Assembly: GCA_041649635.1 (NCBI GenBank)
Contig: JBAZMV010000008.1
Span: 1 to 61,200 of the forward strand
DNA: 61,200 nt
Direction: 5' to 3'
Source of the DNA: Dehalococcoidia bacterium
Lineage (GTDB): Bacteria; Chloroflexota; Dehalococcoidia; E44-bin15
Below, in pieces: positions 50,500-59,711 of this stretch (its first letter is position 1; each line of letters starts with the position of its first letter). The notes under the pieces were generated by a model. It had not been told where the DNA came from. It saw nothing but the letters and a program-made list of their open reading frames with translations, and ran no database searches. The position numbers and the translations under genes were made by a program.

Positions 50500-51174
50500 C
50501 TAATCGTGTTTTGTATCCACTTCGTGCAGGGAGATCCAGCCCTTTTTCATAGCGTACATGACGGCTTCCGTGCGCGAGCTGACATTGAGCTTCTTGAAGA
50601 CCTTTTTCAGCCGGCTGCGCACCGTTTGCACTTTAAGATGAAGCTCATCCGCTATTTCCTTGTTGGTTATGCCTCTTGCCGCCAGACGCAGTACGTCCAT
50701 CTCCTTCTTGGTAAGAGGCTCGGTCAAACCCTTGCTGCCCGGCCTCATCGCCGCGTTGTAGCGCTCGATTACCTTGCGGGCGATCGAAGGCTGGAGCACC
50801 GATTCGCCGGAGCAGATGGCCCTGATGGTGGAAATGAGCTCCTGGCCGCGGACGGTTTTCAGCAGATACCCGGCGGCCTTGGCCTCCAGCAGAGCGAACA
50901 CGTACTGGTCGTCATCGTAGGCGGTAAGTATCAGTATCGCGGTGTTGGGATATTTCTCCTTTATCTGTTTGGTGGCCTCGATGCCGTTGAGATTCGGCAT
51001 CGCTATGTCCATTATCACAACGTCAGGCTTCAACTTGCCGGTCATCTGAACGGCCTGGATGCCGTCGTCGGCTTCTCCTATGACCTCCATGTCGGACTCA
51101 CGCTGTATCAGCTCCCGTGTGCCCTCGCGCACCACTACGTGATCTTCAGCCAGTAGAATCTTAATCTTTGACAT
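50500..51174 (-). CDS. NarL/LuxR-family response regulator
   Basis: 224 residues from ATG 51174 with GGAGGT upstream. Receiver domain: ILLAEDHVVVREG, phosphorylation Asp56 in VVIMDIAMPNLNG, the Thr in LILTAYDDD and Lys in GYLLKTVRG. LuxR-type HTH at about 155-215 (LTKKEMDVLRLAARGITNKEIADEL is its signature region). It is encoded 63 nt after the 11-PAS kinase on the same strand; HisKA_3 kinases pair with this regulator type, so it is the likely target. Confidence 0.94.
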   Translation of the reverse strand: MSKIKILLAEDHVVVREGTRELIQRESDMEVIGEADDGIQAVQMTGKLKPDVVIMDIAMPNLNGIEATKQIKEKYPNTAILILTAYDDDQYVFALLEAKAAGYLLKTVRGQELISTIRAICSGESVLQPSIARKVIERYNAAMRPGSKGLTEPLTKKEMDVLRLAARGITNKEIADELHLKVQTVRSRLKKVFKKLNVSSRTEAVMYAMKKGWISLHEVDTKHD

Positions 51175-51237
51175 TTCTCTTACCTCCATGACGGGATTTG
51201 ACCATTATATGCCATTATGGGTCATATTTCAACAGGT

Positions 51238-54200
51238 CTATTTTATCGGTAATTCAAGGCTGATTGTAGTTCCTTTATTCCGGTTCGATTTAATTGATAG
51301 AGTCGCTCCGATGAGTTGTGCGCGTTCATACATTCCTGCAATCCCTAACTTGCCGAGTTTGGTTAATCTGGAGATTTGCTTGGGTGGGGTAAATCCTTTG
51401 CCGTCATCGATTATGCTCAACGTGGCTGTTTTTCTTGTGAATTTAAGATTTACCTGTATCTGCGATGCCTGTGCGTGGCGTCCGGCGTTTGTCAGTGATT
51501 CCTGGACTATGCGGAACATGGACAGTGTTGTATCGGGGTCAAGGCTGCGCTCAGAGCCGATGATAGATGTATTTATCGGGATTCCGAATCGGTTGGACAT
51601 GTCGGCCGTGAGCCACTCCAGCGCGGGCACCAGGCCCAGATCGTCCAGTACCGATGGACGCAGGTCGCGCGTGAATTGACGGACGCTTTTAAGAATCGTA
51701 TCAACTTTTTGTCTCGCCGCCTCTATTTTCCTTCTGCTGTCCCTAAAATCTTCTTCCGGCTTTATTTTTAATTCGGTCAAATCGTCCATATCACGCGAGA
51801 GCGTAATCAGTTCCTGTATAGTGTCATCGTGCAACTCGCGGGCTATGCGCTTCCGTTCCTCTTCCTGCGCCCTTGTTATTTGTGTAACATAGAACTTCAG
51901 TTCCTCTTTGCTCTTCTCGAGCTTTTCCGCCCACTGTTTTCGCTCGGTGATGTCCTCTATGGTAGACTGTATTGCCGGTTGCCCTTTATATGTAATACGT
52001 TTGGCGTATGTTTCAAGCTGACGCTTCGTTCCATCTTTTCTAATCATTCTATATTCATGTCTGGGCATCATCTTTTCGCCCTGCAGCCTTCTTTTGACGC
52101 GCTCTACGTACGCCTCTCTATCTTCGGGATGAATTGTATCCAGCAATTCTTCAGGAGACATGTTATATAGCTCTTTTAGGCTGTAGCCGTTTATCTTTGC
52201 CAGACCGTTGTTGGCGAATACTATGCGACCATTTTGAAGGATGCATATGCCCTGCTCCGATTGTTCCACCAGAGTTCGGTATTTAGCCTCCGATTCCATG
52301 AGTGCCTGTTCAATGCGTTTGCGCTCGGTTATATCCCTTATTACGTTTACTATCGCTGAAGGCTTGCCTTCGGCGTCACATATCATGGCGCCTGACACCT
52401 CGGCATCGAACTCTTTTCCTTCTTTATCGACAAGCCTGTATTCGGTAGTGATGCCGATGCCTTTCTGCAATACATTGAACATATCGTTTCTGGCGCGGTC
52501 GCGATCCGTTTCAGAAATAAACAGCAGCCCGTTGCGCCCGATCGCTTCTTCTTTCTTGCTGAATCCCGAGAACCGAAGCCCGGCCTCATTCATGTCCAGA
52601 ATATTTCCTTTAAGGTCGGTAACTGTGATGCCGTCTCCAATGGAATTGTATATGGCACGGAGCTTTTCCTCAGATTCTCGCAGCGCTTCCTCCATGCGCT
52701 TGCGCTCGGTGATGTCACGTATTGTATTGACTATAGCGATTGTTTCCCCCGGGCTGTTGCGAAGCACGGAACCCCTTACTTCAGCGTCGAACTCCCTGCC
52801 GTTTCTGTCAACCAGCCTGTATTCTCCGGACATCCCGACCCCGGTGGCCAGTACCTTAGCGATATCGTTGATAACCCTGTCCCGTTCGGCCTCCGCAATG
52901 AAGTTCAATGCGTCGCGATTAGTTAACTGGTCTTTGCTTTCATAGCCGAATAACCTGGCGTCTGCCGTATTCACGTCGATCAATTTACCGTTGAGGTCTA
53001 TAACGGCTATGCCGTCGGCTATAGATTCGAATGTGGCGCGCAGCTTCTCTTCGGATTCTCTTAATGCTTCTTCCATCCGTTTGCGTTCGGTTATATCACG
53101 CATGACAACAAGGATATCGGTAGGATTTCCCTTGGAGTCCTTCAATAGAGCGGTGCTGAGTTCCGCCTGGAACTCTCCGTCTGGGTGGTGCTTAAATGTC
53201 CATGATCTGCCGGTAACAAGTCCTTCGCTGAAGAGTTGGATCATATCATTCATGGCAAGGTCATAGTCTTCCTCGGCCATGAAATCGAAGCCGTTCATTC
53301 CCAGAACGTCTTCTTTATTATCAAATCCGAATAGACGCAGCACGGCTTTGTTGGCGTCTTTCACTTTCCCTTCGAGGTCGGTTACTACGACGCCGTCTGC
53401 CATGGATGCGAACATCGTGCGGAGCTTCTCCTCGGAATTTCTGAGCGCCTCTTCCATCAACTTGCGCTCGGTGATATCCCGGGCGATGCCCATGACTTCC
53501 AGTTCGCCCTTTTTTCTAATCGGGAAGCTCACTGCCTCCACGGTGAACCTGCCGCCGCCCTTTCTCATAAGCTGGACTTCATAGGGATATCCGCTCCTCC
53601 CCTCTTCGATGCCTTTCAATCCCGCCATCACGTCTTCTATCTGATCCGGCGGCAGGATGCCGGTTTCCAGTATGTTATTTCCAATAATCTCGTCGCGCGA
53701 GTATCCGCTTATCTCCAGGGCTTTTTTATTGATGTCTGTAAAGCACCCCTTCATATTGTGCGCAAAAATAATATCGGGCACGTTTTCAAAAAATACTCTA
53801 AGCCTTTCTTCGCTCTCGCGCAGCTTTTCATAAGTGACGGCTAGCTCGGAAGTACGTTCCTCCACCATCTTTTCCAGGTTAGCCTTGTAGTCATTTAACT
53901 CCCCCTCGATACGTTTGCGCTCACTGATGTCCGTGATGCTTATAATTAGGCCGGTGGGCTTTCCAGGGCCGTCGCTCAATACAGTGGCGATGGCTTCTAC
54001 TTCGTATTCCGCCCCGTCATTTTTTAAAGCTGTAAACTCCTGAATAACGCTCTTTCCCGCCTGGAAAGCTTCTATCATCGCTGCGATTATCCGGGGGCGG
54101 TCCTTTTCCGCGATGATACCGATCCCGTTGCGTCCTATCATTTCCTCCTTACTGTATCCACAAAGCCGGAGCCCAAAGTCATTGACCTCTACGACTTTGC

Positions 54201-56247
54201 CTTCCATATCGGTGACAGTGATGCCGACTCCTACGGAATTAAATATCTGCCGTATCTTCTCCTCGCTTTGCCGCAACTTCTGTTCCATTTGTTTGCGTTC
54301 TGTGATATCCCGCAGGACACTAACAAGGCCTACCGGTCTGCCCGCAGAATCGTACAACACGGTTGCTCGTGCTTCAGCAGGGAACTCTCTGCCGTCCTTG
54401 GTCAGCGAAGAGTACTCTCTCAGACCGCTGCGGCCTGTATTGAATGTGTTAAGCATGTCTTGCACGGCCCTGGCGCGGTCTCTCTCAGCCAGCAGTTCCA
54501 GCCCAAATTTTCCTATGAATTCGTCGCGATTGTATCCGGATAGCTCCAGTGCTTTCTCGTTAACATCGAGGACGTTGCCCTCAAGATCCGTGACTGACAC
54601 CCCGTCATCAATAGAGTCAAAGACGCGTCGCAGTGTCTCTTCACTCTGCCGCAGCTTTTCCCCCATCTTTTTTCGCTCGGTTATATCGCGCATAACATTA
54701 ACAAGGTATAGCGGATTCCATGACTCGTCCCTGATAACCGACGCACGCGCCTCGCAATCGTGCTCAGTGCCGCCCTTGCCGAGGAGGCACCATTCCGCCA
54801 GCCCGCTGTCGCCTGTTTGCAGGGTGTTCACCAGGTCTTCCATGGCCCGCTGCCGGTCTTTCTCCGCGATAAGCTCGTAGGCGTTCATGCCGATAACGTC
54901 TTCCCTGTCGAAATTGAACATACGCAGAGCAGCCTCGTTTGTGTCGATAACTTTTCCTGTAGTCAAGTCGATCACGCTTATGCCGTCGGCGATGCTTTTA
55001 AATATGACGCGGAACTTCTCCTCGCTGTGCCTGAGCGACTCCTCCGTCTTCTTGCGATCGCTGATGTCTCTGACAATTCCTATAAATCCTGTGATGTCTC
55101 CCGATTTATCGCGCAGTATGTCGGAGCTGGTTTCTCCCCAGAAAGTGCTGCCGTCCATTCGCTTAAATCTATATTGCACGCACCTTACAGGTATAGCTTC
55201 AATGACCGGAGGCCGGTTTTCTTCTACAATGAACGTCAGTCCGCTCATTCCCAATACTTCCTCTTTGCTTTTACAGCCGAAGAGTTTCAATGCAGCATCA
55301 TTCAAATCGATTATATTGCCGTTTAAATCTACAACAGTGATGGAATCGCCGATAGATTCGAAGACGGCGCGCAGCTTCTCCTCGCTCTGGCGCAGAGCGT
55401 CCTCCGTTTTCCTGCGTTCCGTTATGTCGCGAGCGATGGCGATAATCTCCGTCTCGTTATGTTGCAGTATGGGTAGCGCTCTTGCTTCAACAAAGATGCG
55501 GGTGCCGTTCTTGGCTACGATTTCATATGGCGTAGGGGTTGTTATCTGTCCCTGTTCGAAGGACTTAATCCTTCTTTCCGCCTTATCGAGCGACTCCGGA
55601 GTGAATATATTTGACTCCCTGAATGTCTTTCCCGAGAGTTCTTTTCCCGTATATCCCAGCAATTCCTCCGCTCGTCTATTCACCGAGATAAATCTTCCAA
55701 CGCTGTCATAAGAGAATATTATATCCGGCGCGTTGTCTATAAGCGCAGTGAGCCGCTGCTGGCTGGCACGGAGCTCCTGCTCCATGCGCTTGCGCTCGGT
55801 GATGTCGGTAGTGATTACTCCCAGGCCGTTTTCTATCTTGAATACCTTTATCGAGAGGTACATATCACCGAACCTGGTATGGGGTTGAAATTCATCGATA
55901 TAGACAGGTTCGCCGGTCTTAAGCACATTAAGGTATCTCTCATACCGTCCTGATTCGACGCTTCCCGGTATAAGCTCCGTGAAATGCTTGCCGATGATAT
56001 CGGCCCTTGTCGTCCCGGCAGGATAATACTTCTCCAGCGTGATATCGTTGATGTAAACCATTTTCATATTGGAATCCCAAATGCTGAAAGAATCAGTCGC
56101 CGAGTCGAAGAATACCTTGAATGTGTCGTAACCTACTGGAAGCGTCCTGAACTCGTCGCCCCGCGACGTCTCAAGCTCTGCGATGCGCCTGCGTGCTTGA
56201 GACAGCTCCTCCGCAAGTTGTTCTCTGGATTTGTTATTATCACCCAT
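51238..56247 (-). CDS. Giant cytosolic sensor histidine kinase with eleven PAS domains
   Basis: 1669 residues, ATG with GAGGTG upstream. Eleven PAS domains, each ended by a DITERK-type linker (for example RDITERKRMEEALRESEEKL) and starting with ...FESIADGIAVIDL-type words; domains 6 and 7 are joined by a longer coiled coil (VEERTSELAVTYEKL). C-terminus: HisKA_3 dimerisation helix with phospho-acceptor His1473 in RKRIARELHDDTIQEL, then HATPase (ESLTNAGRHAQASQIQV, SIIDDGKGFTPP, LGIAGMYERAQLIGA). No membrane segment, so it senses cytosolic signals such as redox state. The catalytic residues are intact. In operon with the response regulator at 50500-51174. Confidence 0.93.
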   Translation of the reverse strand: MGDNNKSREQLAEELSQARRRIAELETSRGDEFRTLPVGYDTFKVFFDSATDSFSIWDSNMKMVYINDITLEKYYPAGTTRADIIGKHFTELIPGSVESGRYERYLNVLKTGEPVYIDEFQPHTRFGDMYLSIKVFKIENGLGVITTDITERKRMEQELRASQQRLTALIDNAPDIIFSYDSVGRFISVNRRAEELLGYTGKELSGKTFRESNIFTPESLDKAERRIKSFEQGQITTPTPYEIVAKNGTRIFVEARALPILQHNETEIIAIARDITERRKTEDALRQSEEKLRAVFESIGDSITVVDLNGNIIDLNDAALKLFGCKSKEEVLGMSGLTFIVEENRPPVIEAIPVRCVQYRFKRMDGSTFWGETSSDILRDKSGDITGFIGIVRDISDRKKTEESLRHSEEKFRVIFKSIADGISVIDLTTGKVIDTNEAALRMFNFDREDVIGMNAYELIAEKDRQRAMEDLVNTLQTGDSGLAEWCLLGKGGTEHDCEARASVIRDESWNPLYLVNVMRDITERKKMGEKLRQSEETLRRVFDSIDDGVSVTDLEGNVLDVNEKALELSGYNRDEFIGKFGLELLAERDRARAVQDMLNTFNTGRSGLREYSSLTKDGREFPAEARATVLYDSAGRPVGLVSVLRDITERKQMEQKLRQSEEKIRQIFNSVGVGITVTDMEGKVVEVNDFGLRLCGYSKEEMIGRNGIGIIAEKDRPRIIAAMIEAFQAGKSVIQEFTALKNDGAEYEVEAIATVLSDGPGKPTGLIISITDISERKRIEGELNDYKANLEKMVEERTSELAVTYEKLRESEERLRVFFENVPDIIFAHNMKGCFTDINKKALEISGYSRDEIIGNNILETGILPPDQIEDVMAGLKGIEEGRSGYPYEVQLMRKGGGRFTVEAVSFPIRKKGELEVMGIARDITERKLMEEALRNSEEKLRTMFASMADGVVVTDLEGKVKDANKAVLRLFGFDNKEDVLGMNGFDFMAEEDYDLAMNDMIQLFSEGLVTGRSWTFKHHPDGEFQAELSTALLKDSKGNPTDILVVMRDITERKRMEEALRESEEKLRATFESIADGIAVIDLNGKLIDVNTADARLFGYESKDQLTNRDALNFIAEAERDRVINDIAKVLATGVGMSGEYRLVDRNGREFDAEVRGSVLRNSPGETIAIVNTIRDITERKRMEEALRESEEKLRAIYNSIGDGITVTDLKGNILDMNEAGLRFSGFSKKEEAIGRNGLLFISETDRDRARNDMFNVLQKGIGITTEYRLVDKEGKEFDAEVSGAMICDAEGKPSAIVNVIRDITERKRIEQALMESEAKYRTLVEQSEQGICILQNGRIVFANNGLAKINGYSLKELYNMSPEELLDTIHPEDREAYVERVKRRLQGEKMMPRHEYRMIRKDGTKRQLETYAKRITYKGQPAIQSTIEDITERKQWAEKLEKSKEELKFYVTQITRAQEEERKRIARELHDDTIQELITLSRDMDDLTELKIKPEEDFRDSRRKIEAARQKVDTILKSVRQFTRDLRPSVLDDLGLVPALEWLTADMSNRFGIPINTSIIGSERSLDPDTTLSMFRIVQESLTNAGRHAQASQIQVNLKFTRKTATLSIIDDGKGFTPPKQISRLTKLGKLGIAGMYERAQLIGATLSIKSNRNKGTTISLELPIK

Positions 56248-56407
56248 AGTGCACCTCGATGATCGTGAAAATATGCCTGTTTCGATTCAATTATGCCCGA
56301 GCCGATTACTACCAAATGGCGAGGTTGTTGAATCAAGAGGTCTCGGTGGGTAGTATTGTACAATAAAACGTTGCTACAGCATAGCGGATATTTAGTACTA
56401 TGCGACG

Positions 56408-57757
56408 TTAAACCAGCATTCGCCGCAGTTCGAACAGCGCGTGGTAGACGGCGCGGCGTTTGACCTGGTGCCGCAGGGGCGGGTAGCGGCCGTCGATCGA
56501 CCTGGTTTCTTTACCGTTGTCGATAGCGATAAACACTGTGCCCGCGGCTTTGCCCTCCATCTCCGACGGGCCGGCTACGCCGGTTATGCCAATACCTATG
56601 TCAGCCTTGAGTCGTTCTCTTGCAGCTTGCGCCATGCCGGCGGCGACCTCCCGGCTCACCGCTCCGTGGCGCTCGATAAGGTCGGGGTCGACCCCGTTAG
56701 CTATCTTGGCTTCGTTGGTGTAGGTGACGAAGCCGCCCTTGAAATATTCCGAACTGCCTGGAATGTCGGTGATGATATTCGCCAGCAAACCCCCGGTGCA
56801 TGACTCCATCGTCGCCAGCGTCAGCCCTTTCTCGCGCAGCAGCCCGCCGACGATCCCCTCCAGCGTTTCGTTATCGTATCCCCAGATGATGTCGCCTATG
56901 AGCGGGCGCACTTTATCCTCGTGTTTCGATATCATGACACGCGCTTCATCCTCCGAGGCGGCCTTGGCGGTGATGCGCAGGTGTATGCCGTCGGGTTTGG
57001 CGTAGATGCCGATGGAGGGGTTCACCGATGAGAGAATCGGGGCGAGTTTCTCGGAGACTCTCGATTCCGTGTCGGTTAGCGTCTTTATAGTTCTGGAGAT
57101 GATGACATCGGTCTGGACGAGGTCGCGCAGCTTAGGAAAGACCTCGTTCTCCCACATGCGCTGCATCTCGGCGGGAGGGCCGGGCATGGTAATTAAAAGA
57201 TGGGGGATTGTCCTGGCGTCTGAGTTCAACCCCCTTGATCCCCCAGTCTTGGGGGGGTTATTTTTAAAATGAGGGACACCCTCAAACTCCCGGTCCTTCC
57301 CTTCTGGGAAGGACACCTCTTTATCACGATTAGCCTTCTCCACCCACCAGCCGGGGGCGCTGCCCCGGGGGTTGGGGATGGCGCGCGCCGAGGGGATCAG
57401 CATCGCTTGTTTAAGATTGTTCTCCGGCATAACGAAATTGCGGCGGGTGAAGAACTCGCGCAGGCGCTGCTCAAGCTCGGGGTCGACTGCGGGTACTTCG
57501 TCGAACAAGGCCGCTATGGCCTCGCGCGTCAGGTCGTCCTCGGTGGGTCCCAAGCCGCCCGTCGTAATCACGATGTCGGATCTGTCCCAGGCGCGTGCGA
57601 TGCATTCTTTCAAACGTCCCAGGTTGTCGCCGACCTGTGTGACCCAGAGCAGGTCGATTCCCAGCAGGGGAAGCTGCGAGGCCAGGTAGGAGGCGTTGGT
57701 GTCCGTTATCTCGCCCAGGAGCAGCTCGGTGCCGATTGAGATTATCTCGGCTTTCAT
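56408..57757 (-). CDS. cinA: CinA-family nicotinamide-nucleotide amidohydrolase with a repeat-derived insertion
   Basis: 449 residues, ATG. N-terminal COG1058/MoaB-like domain (EIISIGTELLLGEITDTN, TTGGLGPTEDDLTREAI) and C-terminal PncC-type amidase (ATMESCTGGLLANIITDIPG, GISEV-like VSREVAAGMAQAARE, GITGVAGPSE). Removes ammonia from NMN or damaged nucleotides. Usual length is about 410-420; here about 40 residues (about 142-182) are inserted between GSAPGWWVEK and HLLITMPGPPAEM, encoded by a CCCC-box repeat with no frameshift. Its start overlaps the stop of the upstream lipoprotein gene (ATGA). Confidence 0.92.
   Translation of the reverse strand: MKAEIISIGTELLLGEITDTNASYLASQLPLLGIDLLWVTQVGDNLGRLKECIARAWDRSDIVITTGGLGPTEDDLTREAIAALFDEVPAVDPELEQRLREFFTRRNFVMPENNLKQAMLIPSARAIPNPRGSAPGWWVEKANRDKEVSFPEGKDREFEGVPHFKNNPPKTGGSRGLNSDARTIPHLLITMPGPPAEMQRMWENEVFPKLRDLVQTDVIISRTIKTLTDTESRVSEKLAPILSSVNPSIGIYAKPDGIHLRITAKAASEDEARVMISKHEDKVRPLIGDIIWGYDNETLEGIVGGLLREKGLTLATMESCTGGLLANIITDIPGSSEYFKGGFVTYTNEAKIANGVDPDLIERHGAVSREVAAGMAQAARERLKADIGIGITGVAGPSEMEGKAAGTVFIAIDNGKETRSIDGRYPPLRHQVKRRAVYHALFELRRMLV
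57225..57322 (+). repeat. CCCC-box repeat within cinA
   Basis: TTCAACCCCCTTGATC, CCCCAGTCTTGGGGG, TGAGGGACACCCTCA and GGTCCTTCCC/GGGAAGGAC: all four landmarks of the intergenic family, in the same orientation as all others, but inside a minus-strand coding region. Translated on the minus strand it gives KDREFEGVPHFKNNPPKTGG and nearby residues. Confidence 0.92.
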
Positions 57758-58773
57758 GGCTCCTTGAGCGATATCCTCGTTCCGTAAATATCGTCATTGC
57801 CGTTGCGCTTGTCCTCCCACACGACCATATCGCCCGATATGTTCGGCAGGGTCTGATCGGCGGGCGCGGTGCATATGGGGAACTCGACGCCGGTGTCCAT
57901 GTTGTAACCGTAGATGTCCCAGTTGCCGTTGCGCTTATCCTGCCACACTACGAAGCTGCCGGAGACGGCGGGATTGCGCTGCTCGAAGGCGTCGGCGCAG
58001 ATAAGAGTCTCGATTTTAGAGGTGATGTCGTACGCATAGATGTCGATGTTGCCGTTGCGGTCGTCCTCCCACACGATGATGTTTCCGCCTATATACGGGT
58101 TTTGCTGATCGGAGAGGTTGGTAACGTAGGGGAATATCGCGTCGTTAGGGGTGGTGATCGTCAGGTCGCGGGCGAAGATGTCCGGGTTGCCGTTGCGATA
58201 GTCGATCCAGATGACTATATTGCCGGATACGCCGGGCGAAACCTGCCGGTGCGCGTTATCGCAAACGATGAACTCCTCTCCGGCCTCGATGTCGAATCCC
58301 ATGATATCCATGTCCCACTTGTCGTAATAGCGGTCGTCCTCCCAGACCACGGTCTGGCCGTCGGTGGCGGGATTGATCTGGTTCGCGCTCGTGGTGCAGA
58401 CAACGAATTCGGTCTGCGTCGCAAGGTCGTAGCCGTAGATATCGCTATTGCCGCCGCGCTCATCGCGCCAGACGATCGTGTCGCCCGAGATGACTGGAGA
58501 ATCCTGGTCGTAAGAGTTTGTGCAGATGGGGAACTCGTCGTCGGTTGCCAGGTCGTGTCCGTAGATATCCCTGTTGCCCTCGCTCTCGTCGGCCCACACG
58601 ACGATGTCGCCCGAGACGCCGGGGCTGTAACGGTGCACGGGGTTGATGGGGAATTCATCAGTAATGTACTGCTTTTCGACAACTGTTTCCGTAGTAGTGC
58701 TGCAGCCTATGGCGGAGATAACTGTGGATATCAGGAGAAACAGCGAAAAGAATTTGACCCAGCGATTGTTCAT
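57754..58773 (-). CDS. Seven-bladed beta-propeller lipoprotein
   Basis: 339 residues, ATG with GGAGGCG upstream. Signal peptide with lipobox: hydrophobic FFSLFLLISTVISAIGC, Cys24 next. Then seven repeats of about 43 residues, each with SGDxVVWxDxRNGNxDIYGYDL and an EFxICT step (for example GSFVVWQDKRNGNWDIYGYN), a TolB-like propeller. Exported and lipid-anchored, or at least secreted. Its stop overlaps the cinA start by 4 nt. Ligand unknown; tandem relatives follow at 59712-60803 and 60819-61200. Confidence 0.87.
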   Translation of the reverse strand: MNNRWVKFFSLFLLISTVISAIGCSTTTETVVEKQYITDEFPINPVHRYSPGVSGDIVVWADESEGNRDIYGHDLATDDEFPICTNSYDQDSPVISGDTIVWRDERGGNSDIYGYDLATQTEFVVCTTSANQINPATDGQTVVWEDDRYYDKWDMDIMGFDIEAGEEFIVCDNAHRQVSPGVSGNIVIWIDYRNGNPDIFARDLTITTPNDAIFPYVTNLSDQQNPYIGGNIIVWEDDRNGNIDIYAYDITSKIETLICADAFEQRNPAVSGSFVVWQDKRNGNWDIYGYNMDTGVEFPICTAPADQTLPNISGDMVVWEDKRNGNDDIYGTRISLKEP

Positions 58774-58855
58774 GGCTCGCCTCCTGTACGGTGGTTGGAT
58801 GATTATAACAGTTTTGCCGGGTTAGTTAAACGTCCGGGGGTGCGATTGAGGCTGG

Positions 58856-58950
58856 TCAACCCCCGGTATCCCCCAGTCTTGGGGGAGTTTAAAAAAAAGA
58901 TAGGGGACACCCCTAAGACCCCGGCAGGAGGAATCTCTCCTGCACCTCTT
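58856..58950 (+). repeat. CCCC-box repeat
   Basis: TCAACCCCCGG, CCCCCAGTCTTGGGGG, ATAGGGG-ACA-CCCCTAA and CAGGAGG/CTCTCCTG hairpins, between the propeller and MOSC genes. Confidence 0.88.
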
Positions 58951-58954
58951 TAGA

Positions 58955-59401
58955 TTATCGCTTTTTATCGATATCCCTGCTTATAGTATCTCCCGGCTTT
59001 ACTATCCCGCCGCGGATCACTTTGCCGAAGATGCCCTCGGTGGGCATGACGCATGTGCCGGCCTGGCGGTAGATGGCGCACTTGGTGTGGCATTCCTTGC
59101 CGATCTGTGTTATTTCAAGGACGACTTCTTTACCGATCGATAGTTTCGAACCGATCGGCAGGGATACAAGTTCGATGCCCTCCGTCGTGAGGTTCTCGGC
59201 GAAGCTGCCCGGGCCGACTTTCAATCCCATAGCCCGCATCTTATCTATGCTCTCGATGGCCAGCAGGCTAACCTGGCGGTGCGTGCAGCAGTCGGCGTGC
59301 GCGTCGCCTATGAGACCGCCGTCGGCGATCTCGCATTTGGCGACGACCTTCTTGCGCGTTCCCTTTTTCTCGCTCTTGCAGACAGCTACTATCTTGGACA
59401 T
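58955..59401 (-). CDS. MOSC-domain protein
   Basis: 148 residues, ATG with GAGGA upstream. MOSC fold: GLIGDAHADCCTHRQVSLL, GSFAENLTTEGIELVSLPIG, and the conserved Cys in QIGKECHTKCAIY. The single-domain MOSC proteins bind molybdenum cofactor or sulfur species. Single gene, flanked on both sides by CCCC-box repeats. Confidence 0.9.
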   Translation of the reverse strand: MSKIVAVCKSEKKGTRKKVVAKCEIADGGLIGDAHADCCTHRQVSLLAIESIDKMRAMGLKVGPGSFAENLTTEGIELVSLPIGSKLSIGKEVVLEITQIGKECHTKCAIYRQAGTCVMPTEGIFGKVIRGGIVKPGDTISRDIDKKR

Positions 59402-59422
59402 ATATTCCTCTTGTTCAGAATT

Positions 59423-59680
59423 ATCAACCCCCTGTTATCCCCCATTCTTGGGGGGATTTTAAAAGAAACAGGGGACACCCCTGTACAACCCCGGCAGGAG
59501 AATATCTCCTGCACCTCTTTTAAGAGCCTGTCATTGCGAGGAGGCGAAGGCGACGCGGCAATCTCGTCGGCATTCAACCCCCTGTATCCATATATTGGTC
59601 ACCGGGTAAGGGCTTGATTAATCAAGCCCCTACGGCCACCAAAGGCTCCCTGCAGGAGAAAAATCTCCTGCCCCTCTTTT
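59423..59680 (+). repeat. Repeat cluster: CCCC-box, TCATTGCGAG element, palindrome, partial CCCC-box
   Basis: CCCC-box 59423-59520 with CAGGGG-ACA-CCCCTG and CAGGAGA/TCTCCTG stems; TCATTGCGAG element 59530-59567; palindrome 59606-59633 (TTGATT/AATCAA, slightly imperfect arm GTAAGGGC/GCCCCTAC); a second CAGGAGA/TCTCCTG hairpin at 59652-59674. The 310-bp gap between MOSC and the second propeller gene is all repeat. Confidence 0.85.
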
Positions 59681-59711
59681 CCTAGAAGCACTATTCAATT
59701 TATCAGGTTGG

